64,000 nt of DNA from assembly GCF_024746835.1 (NCBI RefSeq), contig NZ_CP080530.1:434001-498000 (forward strand), in the 5' to 3' direction. This document shows, piece by piece, positions 50,190-60,000 of the stretch. Position numbers and translations under genes: made by a program. The notes under the pieces are model-generated. The model did no database searches. It was not told the DNA's origin and worked only from the letters and a program-made list of their open reading frames with translations. The DNA is from Mesorhizobium sp. AR02 (GTDB lineage: Bacteria > Pseudomonadota > Alphaproteobacteria > Rhizobiales > Rhizobiaceae). The first letter of the stretch is position 1, and each line of letters begins with the position of its first letter.

Positions 50190-50507
50190 TTACGCCGCCT
50201 CCATCTCCACTTCGCAGATCACCTTGTGATCCTCATCTACTGATGGCCGCAGGCGGTATCCCAGCTTAGCCAGGTATCCGATCAGGCGATCTGACGAGAA
50301 CAGGCTGATTTTCCCGCGCAACAGTTCGCTAACGCGGGGTTGGGCGATATCCAGCGCCTCAGCTATTTGAGCCTGTTTCCAACCTTTGTCTTCGAATATG
50401 TCGATCAACGTCATGAGCACGTCGGACCTGAATTGTAGGTCAGCAGCGAGCGTTGAGTCATCTGTGATCGACTCGAAAATGTTGGTGTATTCGAGCTTTT
50501 CTTTCAT
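50190..50507 (-). CDS. XRE-family antitoxin-like regulator
   Basis: 105 residues with an XRE helix-turn-helix: KGWKQAQIAEALDIAQPRVSELLRGKI. The short acidic end fits a HigA-like antitoxin. The stop is only 17 bases from the toxin gene stop, convergent. An inverted repeat lies just upstream of its start. Confidence 0.75.
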   Translation of the reverse strand: MKEKLEYTNIFESITDDSTLAADLQFRSDVLMTLIDIFEDKGWKQAQIAEALDIAQPRVSELLRGKISLFSSDRLIGYLAKLGYRLRPSVDEDHKVICEVEMEAA

Positions 50508-50525
50508 TTTTCTTATCTCTCAGGA

Positions 50526-50543
50526 TATACCGATTTCAGTATA
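50526..50543. promoter_or_regulatory. Candidate operator of the XRE gene
   Basis: TATAC, 8-base spacer, GTATA, 19 bases upstream of the XRE start. An 18-base palindrome of this size fits an autoregulatory operator. Not proved. Confidence 0.45.
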
Positions 50544-50574
50544 AATAGGTCGAAATGACGGCCTCGTCAAGTCG

Positions 50575-50823
50575 CTACAGGACTTGTAGGCCGTACCTGT
50601 TCAAAACGGTTGATAATCCGAAGAGGAATGGGGCCGCCCAGGGCGGCCGCTTTTGATCCTTAAGACGGGGAAAGAGGGCGCGGCCCCTCTCCCCAGCAAG
50701 CCGAAAACCGGCATCCCCCATCCTTCCCTCACTCATGGCGCCGGCCAGGTCCGGCCGCATTCATTCGGTGCAGGACACGCGGATCTGCTGACGCGGATCC
50801 GCACGCCCCTTCGGGGTGGGTGG
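50575..50823. other. GC-rich spacer
   Basis: No supported gene. Contains several short GC-rich inverted repeats (for example GGCCGCC/GGCGGCC around 50632-50650) typical of plasmid leader regions. Confidence 0.35.
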
Positions 50824-51089
50824 GGCTTTGTCACGTTGTTTGAAATGTGGCCGCGTGAGGCCGATACCGCGCTTTTCAGGCAGACCGTGCACTCACGGCT
50901 TCCCACGCGGCCATGGCTTGGCGTCGATGGATTCGAATTTGTGCTGCGGAGCGGTTGGTCTGGGATGGGACGAAGAGATTTCGGACGGCGGAGAAGATCG
51001 ACACGAAATGCTGCAATGAGCCGACCGACCGGAAACCCTGTCGCGTTCGTTCCCGTTTTCGGAACGGCAGGTGAGGATTCTCCGCCCGG
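50824..51089 (-). pseudogene. IS6-family element, 3' remnant
   Basis: 266 bases match the left part of the complete IS6-family element at 62850-63657, starting at the same terminal repeat (GGCTTTGTCACGTTG versus GGCGTTGTCACGTTG) and stopping at CTCCGCCCGG. It encodes only the transposase C-terminus. A few base changes separate the copies. Confidence 0.8.
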
Positions 51090-51402
51090 GCGCTTGCCTC
51101 GAGCCCGGACCGTGGGATGGCGAGGCCGACAAGGCTTCGGGCGCCAAGATCACCCATTTCGTGGGTTATCTGTGGGACCCGCCGCGCGACAGCTACCGCC
51201 GCCCCGACTCTGCGAGCGTTTAGTAGCTTCGCCCTGGGCCAGGTCGTTCTCGTGAACTGGGGCACACCGATTACGGCATTTTGTCGCATGACCATCTCTT
51301 CATTTCTGTCGATCCAGGCGAATCCGGTCCTTTCGAAATCGATCCGAAATACGGCGGGGGAGGTCTTTTTCATGGATAATGTCACGGTTGAGACCCCCCT
51401 TT
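51090..51402. other. No supported gene
   Basis: Sequence between the IS6 and IS701 remnants; frames are broken. Confidence 0.3.
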
Positions 51403-52053
51403 TTATTGCTTTTCGACCGGCAAGTTCCTCCGGAAGGGCTTGCGGCGACGTTCGCCGGATTGATCTTGTCGTGCGATGGTGGCCGCGGCGCCGAGCGATG
51501 CCGGTTTCGGCTTCTCGGAGCTCCTCGGTAGGCGTTCGAACCGGCGACTGGTCAGAGTGAGCCTTCCGACCGCTTCGTGGCGCTCGTGGCTTGCCTTGTG
51601 ACGAACCGTTGACATCATCGTGAATGCCAGCATGACCAGCGAGACGTGGCGATGCCATCCGTGCCAAGAACGGGTTATGTTATGGTCAAGGCCCAGTTCT
51701 CTCTTTGCAGTGCGAAGGCCTTCCTCGATAATCCCGCAACATTGCTGCACTGCGATCAGTGTTTCGGTCTGGGTTCCCGCTGGAGACCATGTTGAAAAGT
51801 AGGAGAGGGCCTGGTTCGCATTGCGTCGGATCAAGAGCCCCGGAGTCCAGAGCCCAGAACGCGTTCTGTCGTATTCCGCCACATCCAAGTCAGAGAACGG
51901 ACAGTAAGCCCATTGCTGGGATCCAGAGTCCTCCGGGCCCTCTCCTGGGTCGAAATTCCGCCACAAGGAGGGATCGAGGTTCCCTGCGATATCTTCGGCC
52001 GCTCCCTCTGCAGGGAGCACGCTATTTCGAGAAGCAAAATGGTGCGCCAGCAA
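51403..52053 (-). pseudogene. IS701-family transposase, C-terminal remnant
   Basis: The product has RRNANQALSYFSTWSPAGT and then ELGLDHNITRSWHGWHRHV with SLVMLAFTMMSTVRH, the C-terminal hallmark of IS701-type transposases. The N-terminal two thirds are missing, so it is inactive. Confidence 0.75.
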
Positions 52054-52239
52054 CCCCGGTTACGATTTCGCCCTGCAACCTGTGCAAGTGCACAGGTAGC
52101 GAGCTGCGTGCATCCATGCACATTGAGGGTCGGCGCTGAACAAGGCCAACAAATAAGGCCAGGTCATCGGCGCAAAATCGGTCTGTTGCCCGGGCGCACG
52201 GTATGGTTGCAAGCCCGGAACGTTGTGATAGGGCATTGG

Positions 52240-52560
52240 ATGCGAAGAGGCTTTGAAATGAAGCAGATGCGAGAAGAGGACATTCCGGCGTTCGTGCGTG
52301 AGGTGGCCGCGACCGGCTGCGATATCTGTGCCGTCGGTCCGGGGTACTACTCCTTGGGCGATAGTGATGTTCCGCGGGGCAAGCGTAGGGGGCTGTACAA
52401 GAAGCTCGCCGAAATCGAGGTGCGCTACGGTAGCCGCGATTACCTGCGTTACGAGATCGCGGCGTACTTGACCTCGATTGGCCGCCATGTCGACGCGCCT
52501 CCGGCACAAACGGAAGCATTGCCCAGAGGGCCGGCTTCCACGTCAAATCGCGATCGATAA
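52240..52560 (+). CDS. Hypothetical protein
   Basis: 106 residues (Met at 52240 or 52258). Starts with MKQMREEDIPAFVREVAA and has GPGYYSLGDSDVPRGKRRG and LRYEIAAYLTSIGRHVDAPP. The Gly/Tyr-rich turn suggests a small nucleotide- or DNA-associated plasmid protein, but I do not recognise it. Confidence 0.45.
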   Translation: MRRGFEMKQMREEDIPAFVREVAATGCDICAVGPGYYSLGDSDVPRGKRRGLYKKLAEIEVRYGSRDYLRYEIAAYLTSIGRHVDAPPAQTEALPRGPASTSNRDR

Positions 52561-53032
52561 GGATCACCAGACTTCGACAACGTCACGGCCTACGAAGTGG
52601 CGCACATCCCGACCTACGTAGCCCTTGTTCATCACGGGCACTGAATCAGGAGAAGGCCACCGCCCGTTCCGGTGGCCGCTCTCTATGCCGAGGGCACGGA
52701 GCCGGCCGGCGCCCGTCTCCGCCGATCCCGGTAACGATCGCTTGTCCAGCGGCTGCTTGCGCACCCGGCACGGAGGCCCGCTCCGGGCCACATTGCTTGT
52801 TTCCGCCCCATGACATCGCCGGCCAGGCCGGTCAAGCGGCCCGTGAAGGTGGAAAATCTTCCGCGCCAGTCCGCGAGCGGACCCGAGAAGATCCCCCACC
52901 TTCCGCACCACGCCACTTGACAGTCCCGCCCGCCGCCGTGGGGCGGGCTTTCGCCATTCCCCCGGAAAGACCGGGGAGGCTTCGCCCGAAAGGGCTTTCC
53001 CTTCGGGAAACACACATTTCAGGACACAGACC
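52561..53032. other. GC-rich intergenic region
   Basis: About 470 bases with inverted repeats (for example GGCCACCGCC / GGTGGCC near 52657-52676) and no convincing gene; resembles the leader of a plasmid operon. Confidence 0.35.
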
Positions 53033-53113
53033 ATGACCGAACTCGCAAACTTCATCCGCCTCAACGAGGACGGCACCTATCTCGATGGCGTCGTGCGCTG
53101 GCGTCTGTGCTAA
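53033..53113 (+). pseudogene. 5' stub of a plasmid gene
   Basis: The frame starts MTELANFIRLNEDGTYLDG and stops after 26 codons next to the convergent secreted-protein gene. It has the look of the first part of a longer plasmid protein cut off by rearrangement. Confidence 0.4.
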
Positions 53114-53673
53114 TCGAAATGACGTTCTTCCACAGGTGCAATCTTGCTTCTGTTAAATAAAACCACCTCGTACGAGCTTCCATATTCCGTCTTCACTCCA
53201 TCCAAGCCGTATCTCTGCGCCAAGGTGGCCCATGCGCCTAGTTCATCAGGGTGCACTTGATCACCCTGCTCGTCCATGACCGCTAATTTGAGGGGCTTTT
53301 GCGCCTTGACAACAAAGTACTTGCCAGAACTACCTGCATAGCCGCGTGCCGCGTTTACATCGTTTTCTGAGGTCATCCAAATTGCTTTGCCCGTGTGCCC
53401 GCTTTGCCCCGAACCGCCCCACACCCCATCCCTATTAGCGTGGTTGAACTTTGTTCCCGCCGGAAGTTCTTCCATCTTCTTCCTCTCCCAATCAACTGAG
53501 GCTGCCTGATGTATGTGGTGAACGGTTTGCCCCTTGTCCTCAGCCGAAACCTGACTACTCGGTACGAGGACGATCACGGTCGCAGCAAGGATCATCCCCT
53601 TCCAGAAAGACGGGGGATGCACTCGATGAATCGGGATGGCCGCGGTGGCGGTCTCTTTCGGTGAGGATCTCAT
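53110..53673 (-). CDS. Secreted hypothetical protein
   Basis: 187 residues from the Met at 53673 (the frame opens earlier, at 53865). Signal-anchor-like stretch GMILAATVIVLVPSSQVSA, then about 140 residues with GTKFNHANRDGVWGGSGQ and AIWMTSENDVNAARGYAG. The pattern His-Ala-Asn-Arg-Asp-Gly-Val-Trp plus a W-x-T-S block recalls small ADP-ribosyltransferase-like or other toxin folds, but this is weak. Possible effector. Confidence 0.5.
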   Translation of the reverse strand: MRSSPKETATAAIPIHRVHPPSFWKGMILAATVIVLVPSSQVSAEDKGQTVHHIHQAASVDWERKKMEELPAGTKFNHANRDGVWGGSGQSGHTGKAIWMTSENDVNAARGYAGSSGKYFVVKAQKPLKLAVMDEQGDQVHPDELGAWATLAQRYGLDGVKTEYGSSYEVVLFNRSKIAPVEERHFD

Positions 53674-53857
53674 GTAAGGATTTCCTTGTGCTCGTTTGTG
53701 AATTGTCCGCCATCGCATCCGTTTCGCGATCGTCAAGTCGAACGGAACTTGTATAGCGGCCAGAACTGACAATGCCTGAAAGCATTGCGCAAAGGTCAGC
53801 GACTTGCTGTATGTTAGAACGTGCTTTCCTTGATTCGAAAGGTGGGATCCGCGCCAG

Positions 53858-54370
53858 CTATTCATGGATGCCTAGCGCAATTTGCTGGGCATAGAGGTTT
53901 GAAGCGGGCCTGAGATGCACTCCGTGCACCGCCTCGCCGGTGGCGTCGAAGAACTGCAGGCTGCGACGGATGTTGCTGCCATCGCGCTTCTCGACTGCGA
54001 AGCCATAAGCCCACGCTTCCGGGAAAATGGGCAGGTCGATGTCGTCGCCGAGCACCATGGCATGTTGGTTGCCGGTGACCACTTTGTCATAGATGCCGAT
54101 CTTCTCATGCACGGCACTTTCATTGCGGGTCAGCGCCATCACCTCGCCGACCGCTTCGAGGCCGGTCAGCAGATCATTGACGCGGGGCTCGATGCGCACA
54201 TCGCCAAAACCGCAATGCGCCGCAACCAGTTCCGCTTCCGAAATGCCCAACTGGGCGGCGAGATCGCGCTCGCGTATATTCGGCATGTCCTCCTGCGCCC
54301 GCCGGATTTCGGCCGGCGAGCGTTTCACGCGCTGGTCCATGTCGTCCACCTGTCTGTCTTCTGTCTGCAC
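53858..54370 (-). pseudogene. hmuS: Heme-degrading protein HmuS, N-terminal remnant
   Basis: 170 residues matching the N-terminal half of HemS/HmuS (usually about 350): MPNIRERDLAAQLGISEAEL, then TRNESAVHEKIGIYDKV, VEKRDGSNIRRSLQFFDATGEAVH and KVHLRPASNLY as VHLRPASNLY. The frame then breaks into unrelated QQIALGIHE. The heme-handling half is lost and the neighbours of a heme operon are absent, so it is a broken fragment. Confidence 0.8.
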
Positions 54371-55015
54371 CTAGAAATAGCTGATCCGCATACTTGTTGA
54401 GGATCAGCTGCCCTGCCGGGTGATCTTCAGCCGACAGAGCGCGCCGGCAATGCTCGATCCCGATCGCGTACTCGCCAGGAACGGAGTGTTGCTGGAGAGC
54501 GTGCGCATCGCTTTGCAACCGGGCGTGCTGCTTGAACGGCGAAACGCAATGACACTGACCGGCAAATGCCGGTCGAATGCGATCCCAAGTCGGTCAATGG
54601 GCACCAGGTGGTGGTGAGCGATTGTGGGTGTCAACGCCAATTGGCCGATGGGGCAATCGGATTGCGCGGGCGGTCTGCTTTCCGATAGAAAGCGGATCTG
54701 ACCCAGATCTGACATGTTGCTTTCCTTCCTTCGTTCCATCCGTCGCGAGGGGACGCCCGCGATACGATGATCGGCCGGCGGTTCTTGCCGCCTCGCCTAA
54801 GGGAGCTTCAAACGTCGTGCCAATTGCGTCGAAGCAAGCTCAGAAAACATTTTCTGCATGCTATTCAACGGTTTACGTCAGAGTTGAGCACGAGCTCAGG
54901 CCGAGCAGGCCCATGTCGCGGACTCGACAAACCCGACAGTACGTGTCGGCTACCCGACGTCTTCCCAGCAAAGGGCACAAAGATTCATTGTAGCGTTAGA
55001 GAGACCCCATTGTTT
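54371..55015. other. No supported gene
   Basis: About 640 bases. Overlapping short frames on both strands, none with a family match I can see. Ends at the terminal repeat of an IS6-family remnant. Confidence 0.3.
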
Positions 55016-55113
55016 GGCTCTGTTGCAAACTCTTTGGTCACGGGTTGTCTGGCAATGGCCTTCGATGGGTTTCGGAGGTTTCAGATGTTCAAGGGGCGCC
55101 ATTTCGATCGATC
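55016..55113 (+). mobile_element. IS6-family element, 5' remnant (left part)
   Basis: Begins with the terminal sequence GGCTCTGTTGCAAA of a second IS6-family type and includes the transposase start MFKGRHFDRS. It is interrupted at 55113 by the IS66-family element. The coding sequence resumes at 60284 as GATCCGTCATCCTGCTGCG (RSVILLR), then is cut by IS91 copy 2 at 60316. Confidence 0.75.
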
Positions 55114-55160
55114 GTAAGCGCGAATTTCTCCGCACCTTTTTCCATTGAGCGTGTTTTGGC

Positions 55161-55661
55161 ATGAAGTGTCCACTTAACGGAGGTGGACACCAAGTGATTG
55201 AGGACGATGAACAGAAACTGCTGGTGAGGCGGATTTTGCGCAACGGCCGCCGGCGGTACGACCCGGCGTCGAAAGAGCGGCTAGTTGCGGCCTGCCTTGA
55301 GCCTGGCGTGTCGGTATCGCGACTTGCGCTTGAATATGGGATCAATGCCAACCTTCTTCGGAAATGGATAAAGACGACCAAAGACGCCGGTGCTTTGCCG
55401 CCACCTGCACCGTCTGCGTTCATTCCAGTTCAAGTCACCGCTGCGGACCACAGCCTGCCTATGCAGAGCAATTCGGTGGACAGGCCTGCTGCGCGTGGTG
55501 AAGAGCGGCTGTCGAAGTCGGAAAGCATGGGCTCATTGCCACTCCCAGCCAAGGTGAGCGCGTCTTTGCCGAACGGCGTGAAGCTGGTGCTGGAATGCGG
55601 TGATGTAGACGCGTTGACGGCGATCATTGGAGCTCTGGGCCATGTTCAGACTGGGCGCTGA
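55161..55661 (+). CDS. tnpA: IS66 TnpA
   Basis: 166 residues with the IS66 orfA helix-turn-helix: RRYDPASKERLVAACL and VSRLALEYGINANLLRKW. A GTG at 55194 after GGAGG is an alternative and perhaps better start (VIEDDEQ). It overlaps tnpB. Confidence 0.85.
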   Translation: MKCPLNGGGHQVIEDDEQKLLVRRILRNGRRRYDPASKERLVAACLEPGVSVSRLALEYGINANLLRKWIKTTKDAGALPPPAPSAFIPVQVTAADHSLPMQSNSVDRPAARGEERLSKSESMGSLPLPAKVSASLPNGVKLVLECGDVDALTAIIGALGHVQTGR

Positions 55662-55995
55662 TCTCAACGTCTACCTGCACCGCGAGCCGATCGATTTTAG
55701 GGCCGGCATCAACAGCCTTGCGGTCCTGGTTCAGGAGGTGATGGAGCTTGACCCATTTGCGCCTGCGGTCTTTGCATTTTGCAATCGCCGCCGCGACCGG
55801 ATGAAACTCTTGTTCTTCGACCGGTCCGGCTTCGTGCTGGTTCTGAAGCGGCTGACCGAAGACAGGTTCCGATGGCCACGCCGGGAGACGGCGGTGGTTA
55901 CGCTGACGACCGAGCAGCTCCATTGGATTCTCGACGGCATCGACATCGATGCAATGGTGCGCCATCCGGTGCGGCAATATCAGGTTGCGGGCTGA
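55642..55995 (+). CDS. tnpB: IS66 TnpB
   Basis: 117 residues, the classic IS66 orf2 protein: starts MFRLGADLNVYLHREPIDF and includes RAGINSLAVLV, FAFCNRRRDRMKLLFFDRSGF and LKRLTEDRFRWP. It overlaps tnpA by 20 bases and is intact. Confidence 0.9.
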   Translation: MFRLGADLNVYLHREPIDFRAGINSLAVLVQEVMELDPFAPAVFAFCNRRRDRMKLLFFDRSGFVLVLKRLTEDRFRWPRRETAVVTLTTEQLHWILDGIDIDAMVRHPVRQYQVAG

Positions 55996-56049
55996 CGGCT
56001 CCCGAATTGTGCGGTTGACGCGTCGGTGCGGTTCAGATTCAAAACTACG

Positions 56050-57501
56050 ATGAATCGACCTGGCGAACCGACTGTTGAGGAGTTGATGGCGCGCATTGCT
56101 GTGCTGCAGGCGGAGAACCGTCAGCTCGCAGAACGCGTGGTTAAGCTCGAGGAAGAGTTGGCGCTGGCGCGCTCACATCGTTTTGCGCCCAAGAGCGAAA
56201 AGCACGTTGATCGCCTTTTCAATGAAGCCGAACAGGTTGCCGATGAAGACGACGCCGGCAGCGAAGATGGCAATGTGGTCGACCTGCCGGACACCGGCTT
56301 TCCGTCCACCGAAAAAAAGCCGGAGGGAAAGAAGCGTGGCCGCAAGGCCCTGCCGGAACACCTGCCGCGCGAGCGCGTCGAGTATGACCTTCCCGAAGAT
56401 CAGAAGGCCTGTCCTTGCTGTCGTCACCGGATGCACCACATGGGCGAGGCCATTACCGAGCAGCTTCATATCGAGGTGAAGGCGAAGGTCCTGCAGAATG
56501 TGCGCTTCAAGTATGCCTGCCGCCATTGCGACCGTACCGGCATCAATACGCCGGTCGTGATCGCGCCGATGCCCGCGCAGCCCTTGCCGGGCAGCATCGC
56601 CACGGCCTCGACACTGGCATTTGCTCTTGTTCACAAGTACGTCGACGGCACGCCGCTCTACCGCTTGAGCCAGGCATTCGAGCGAGCCGGCGTGCCCGTC
56701 AGCCGCGGCGCTCTGGGGCATTGGGTGATCGGATCGAGCGAGAAGCATCTCTCCCGCATCTATGACGCACTGAAGCTGCGGCTCAGGTCTCAAGCACTCA
56801 TCCATGGCGACGAGACCACCGTCCAGGTCCTGAAGGAAAAGGACAGGGAGGCCACCAGCACATCATTTATGTGGGCATACCGGAGCGGCGAAGAGAGTAA
56901 CGAGCCGATCGTGCTGCTCGATTATCAACCGGGTCGCGGCCAGATTTATCCGCAGGCCTTCCTCGGCGATTACCGCGGCATACTGATGAGCGATGGCTAT
57001 ACCGCATGGCGCACGCTGGCAGGGGCCACCCATGTGGGATGCATGGCCCATTCCAGACGTCGCTTCGTCGATGCCCTCAAGGCAAGAAAGAAGGGGGGCG
57101 GTCCGCCGGAGCAGGCGCTCAAGTTCTTCGAGCAGCTCTACCGGGTTGAAGGCCAAGTTCGGAACGAAAAGCCGGACAAGGGCGAAACACAAGCCGATTG
57201 CATTCGCCGCTTTCGCCAGCAACACAGCGTTCCCATCCTCAATGCTCTCAAGGCATGGCTCGACGACATCGCGCCGAAGGTCTTGCCCGATAGCAAGATC
57301 GGCGACGCCGTGTCCTACACTCTGAACCAGTGGGAGTACCTGACGCGATACACAGAAGACGGCAGGATGCCGATCGACAACAACCTCCTCGAACGCGATA
57401 TCAGAATCTTTGCAACGACCGATTCATACTGCACCTCTCCTCAAACGTCCGGAAACAGGGACTTTTGGTTTTCCATTTTGATGCGACACGGGCCCCTGTG
57501 A
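56050..57501 (+). pseudogene. tnpC: IS66 TnpC transposase, 5' part (interrupted)
   Basis: The transposase starts MNRPGEPTVEELMARI with an N-terminal leucine-zipper-like region, a zinc-binding CPCCRHRM block, then the DDE core including LIHGDETTVQVL, GRGQIYPQAFLGDYRGILMSDGY and MPIDNNLLERDIRIFAT. At 57420 the reading frame passes into the inserted serine-recombinase element and soon stops. The C-terminal 70 residues are found at 60001-60213. Confidence 0.88.
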
Positions 57502-59510
57502 CGCGGAAACTGGGTTACTTGATCCTTTTCCAGGTCCGTGGCTCGTATTTGGTGCGGCGCATCCGGAACAACCTGCTCGGTAGGGAGCACGCCCTCCTTG
57601 ATCAGTCGACGGACACGATGGGCTGTAACTCCAAGCTTTTTGGCAGCTTCGGTCAGCGTGAGCCATTCGCCATTCTTTTCGGCGGATCGGTAGCCGTGGA
57701 TTTTATGGACCGTGCGCAGTGCCCCGACACGGCGCGCCGTCCAGGTTTTGCCTTGTCCGGTCTGCATTCCCATCCGGTTGAGAGTGGCGGCAATGTTTGC
57801 GTCGGACCAGCGGGTAGCCATAGACCGCATGACGGCAAGGGCGGCCTCCGGAGTACTCTGGCCATGTTCGCCAGCTTTGGGTTTGCGAATACGCAGCTGG
57901 GAGTGCTGGCCACCCCTCCAGTGGATCGTCAAAATAACTTCACGTTGCTCTTCATCGACGTCAGCGATGATATCCGACACGAGGGTGCGGAGGAGCTGCT
58001 GACGGCAACGCATATCGACGTCAGGCGCGCGCCAGGCAGCCTCCAGGTCGGTGGCAATGCCAGCAAAATCGGGAACTGGGGTGACAAGATCGATTTGTCG
58101 CGCTTGGGCCAAACCCGCTTCACAGGCTTCCACGCGCCTGAGCGCTGCCTCCCAGCTCTTCTCAAGTTGGGCAGCGATCAGCCGGTTGTCGGGGTCGCAA
58201 GCGGCATAGCGACGCTCAGCGAGAGATGCCTCGTATCGAGCTTGCTGCAAGTCCAGCTCCACCATACGGTGTCGTTCTTCCAGATTATCCCGATGCGCAC
58301 GATCAGCTTCCATTGCGGCCTCGATCGCCATTGGCGTCACGGCTCTCAATATCTCTTTGCCGATGGCAGGGTCGATGCGAGATGCGCCAAAAGTCATGCA
58401 TCGCGGCTTGGCCAGCATCTGGTTGATACGTTCGCAGCGGTAATAGGGATGACCCGGAGGCCGGCCCGAATAGACAACGCCCAACCGCCTTCCACATCGG
58501 CCGCAGGTGAGCAGGCCCGCAAGCAGCGCACGGCCGCCACGACCCGACTTGATGCCGCCTTTCTGTCCAAAGGCATTGACGGCGATATGGCTCTGGTTCC
58601 GCTCAAACTCACTCCAATCGATATAACCTTCATGATGATCCTGGAGCAGCACTTCCCACGTTCCAAAGGGCTTGTTGTGGCCGTAGCTTTTGCGAGCCCT
58701 GCCATCGACAATCTCCGTTCGCTTCTCGCTTTTACCATAGACATAGACCCCGGCGTAGAATGGGTTCTTCAGGATCGAAATAACACTTCGATAGCGAACC
58801 GGCACCCAGTCGAAGGACACCGTTTTGCGCCCGTCAGAAGGGCGGGGAAAATGGAAATTATCAGCCGTCAGCGAAATCAGCACCTGGCGGGCGCTGCCAA
58901 GCTCGCGGAAGCGCGAAAAGATGAGGCGGATCGCCTGCTGTACCCGAAGATCAGGATCAAGCCCCAGACCGTATTCACGATGCCAGATATAGCCGATCGG
59001 AACACTGAGGCGCAGTTCCCCCCGCCGCGCTTTGGCGCGAGCCGCGTCAAGCATGCGCGTTCGCAATATGCCGAGCTCAAACTCGCTGATGCTGCCCTTC
59101 ATACCCAACAACAATCGATCGTTAGGCCGACAAGGATCGTACACCCCGTCGAGATCTATGACGCGCGCTTCAACCAGGCCGCACAGTTCCAGGAGGTGGT
59201 GCCAATCCCGGCCGTTACGGGAAAGGCGCGATGCGTCGAGGCAGAGCACTGCGCCAACTTTGCCTGTGCACAGGCCGCTCACCAGTCGCTCGAAACCAGG
59301 GCGGTCGACAGCGCCGCTGGCGGTCCGACCAAGGTCATCGTCGATCACCTCGACATCATGGAATCCCCAGCGGCGCGCAACATCCACAAGTTCATATTGT
59401 CGCCGCTGGCTTTCCAGGTTGTTCTGGACCTGACCGGGGGTCGACTGTCGAACGTAGACCACAGCTTTGCGCTTCAGCACCGTCGCTGGAAGGAGATCAT
59501 TGCCCGTCAT
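57441..59510 (-). CDS. Large serine recombinase
   Basis: 689 residues. Catalytic domain with YVRQSTPGQVQNN (nucleophile Ser at residue 23), DASRLSRNGRDWH and an Arg-rich helix GSISEFELGILRTRM. The recombinase domain with VISILKNPFYAGVYVYG follows, then a zinc ribbon TCGRCGRRL with later paired Cys, a coiled-coil stretch, and a C-terminal helix-turn-helix with LTEAAKKLGVTAHRVRRL of excisionase/MerR type. It starts four bases inside the stop of the small gene (ATGA). Complete and apparently functional. Confidence 0.92.
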   Translation of the reverse strand: MTGNDLLPATVLKRKAVVYVRQSTPGQVQNNLESQRRQYELVDVARRWGFHDVEVIDDDLGRTASGAVDRPGFERLVSGLCTGKVGAVLCLDASRLSRNGRDWHHLLELCGLVEARVIDLDGVYDPCRPNDRLLLGMKGSISEFELGILRTRMLDAARAKARRGELRLSVPIGYIWHREYGLGLDPDLRVQQAIRLIFSRFRELGSARQVLISLTADNFHFPRPSDGRKTVSFDWVPVRYRSVISILKNPFYAGVYVYGKSEKRTEIVDGRARKSYGHNKPFGTWEVLLQDHHEGYIDWSEFERNQSHIAVNAFGQKGGIKSGRGGRALLAGLLTCGRCGRRLGVVYSGRPPGHPYYRCERINQMLAKPRCMTFGASRIDPAIGKEILRAVTPMAIEAAMEADRAHRDNLEERHRMVELDLQQARYEASLAERRYAACDPDNRLIAAQLEKSWEAALRRVEACEAGLAQARQIDLVTPVPDFAGIATDLEAAWRAPDVDMRCRQQLLRTLVSDIIADVDEEQREVILTIHWRGGQHSQLRIRKPKAGEHGQSTPEAALAVMRSMATRWSDANIAATLNRMGMQTGQGKTWTARRVGALRTVHKIHGYRSAEKNGEWLTLTEAAKKLGVTAHRVRRLIKEGVLPTEQVVPDAPHQIRATDLEKDQVTQFPRHRGPCRIKMENQKSLFPDV

Positions 59511-59968
59511 CGCTCGTCTCCTTCGTCGCGACGCCGGCCGCGGCCATCAGGAGGGTCGCCAGCCCGGCGACAACAACGCTTCGTTCCGGGTCGCTCAGGC
59601 CTCGCATCTGCGGCGTATCGAGCGGCATGCTCAGCTGCTGGGTCAGCACCGGTAATGTCGAGGGTGGTGGTGGTAAAGCCTTCATGGCGCGCCTCCTGGA
59701 TGGCCGTGAGTCCATCCGTCGAAGTCTGCCTGAAACCGCGCTCGGTAAGCAGTCTATGAAGCTCTACAAGTCCAATCACCGCAACGCGCGGTTCGCCCAT
59801 CTCCATGTTGGCGCAAAACGCCCGATCCAGCATCCACTCTGCGACCTGAATGATCTCACCCGGCCTAATCTCGACCCGAATGATCGAACCGTTAGCCCGA
59901 TCCTCCCGACCTTCATGCCGGAATCGGCCGCCGTAATATGGATGCCAGCGATAATGAAACTCTACCAT
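59507..59968 (-). CDS. Small accessory protein of the recombinase element
   Basis: 153 residues. N-terminal part FHYRWHPYYGGRF, then a beta-rich middle (IIRVEIRPGEII) and a basic Arg-rich C-terminus. It resembles the short DUF5372-type proteins found beside such recombinases, a weak match. Translation is coupled to the recombinase by a 4-base overlap. Confidence 0.65.
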   Translation of the reverse strand: MVEFHYRWHPYYGGRFRHEGREDRANGSIIRVEIRPGEIIQVAEWMLDRAFCANMEMGEPRVAVIGLVELHRLLTERGFRQTSTDGLTAIQEARHEGFTTTTLDITGADPAAEHAARYAADARPERPGTKRCCRRAGDPPDGRGRRRDEGDER

Positions 59969-60000
59969 CTGCCCGACATGGGCAGAATGACCCTGCGATG

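Larger units (their letters stand above)
57421..60000 (-). mobile_element. Serine-recombinase mobile element inserted in tnpC
   Basis: About 2580 bases that break the tnpC frame; the tnpC halves match across the gap. ACC occurs at both junctions (57418-57420 and 60001-60003), so the exact ends may shift by a few bases. No terminal inverted repeats are visible, as expected for serine recombinases. It holds just two minus-strand genes, a small protein and a large serine recombinase. Confidence 0.8.

Noticed and set aside
57330..59759. An 809-codon plus-strand frame
   Set aside because: It runs opposite the serine-recombinase gene, whose domains are all recognisable.
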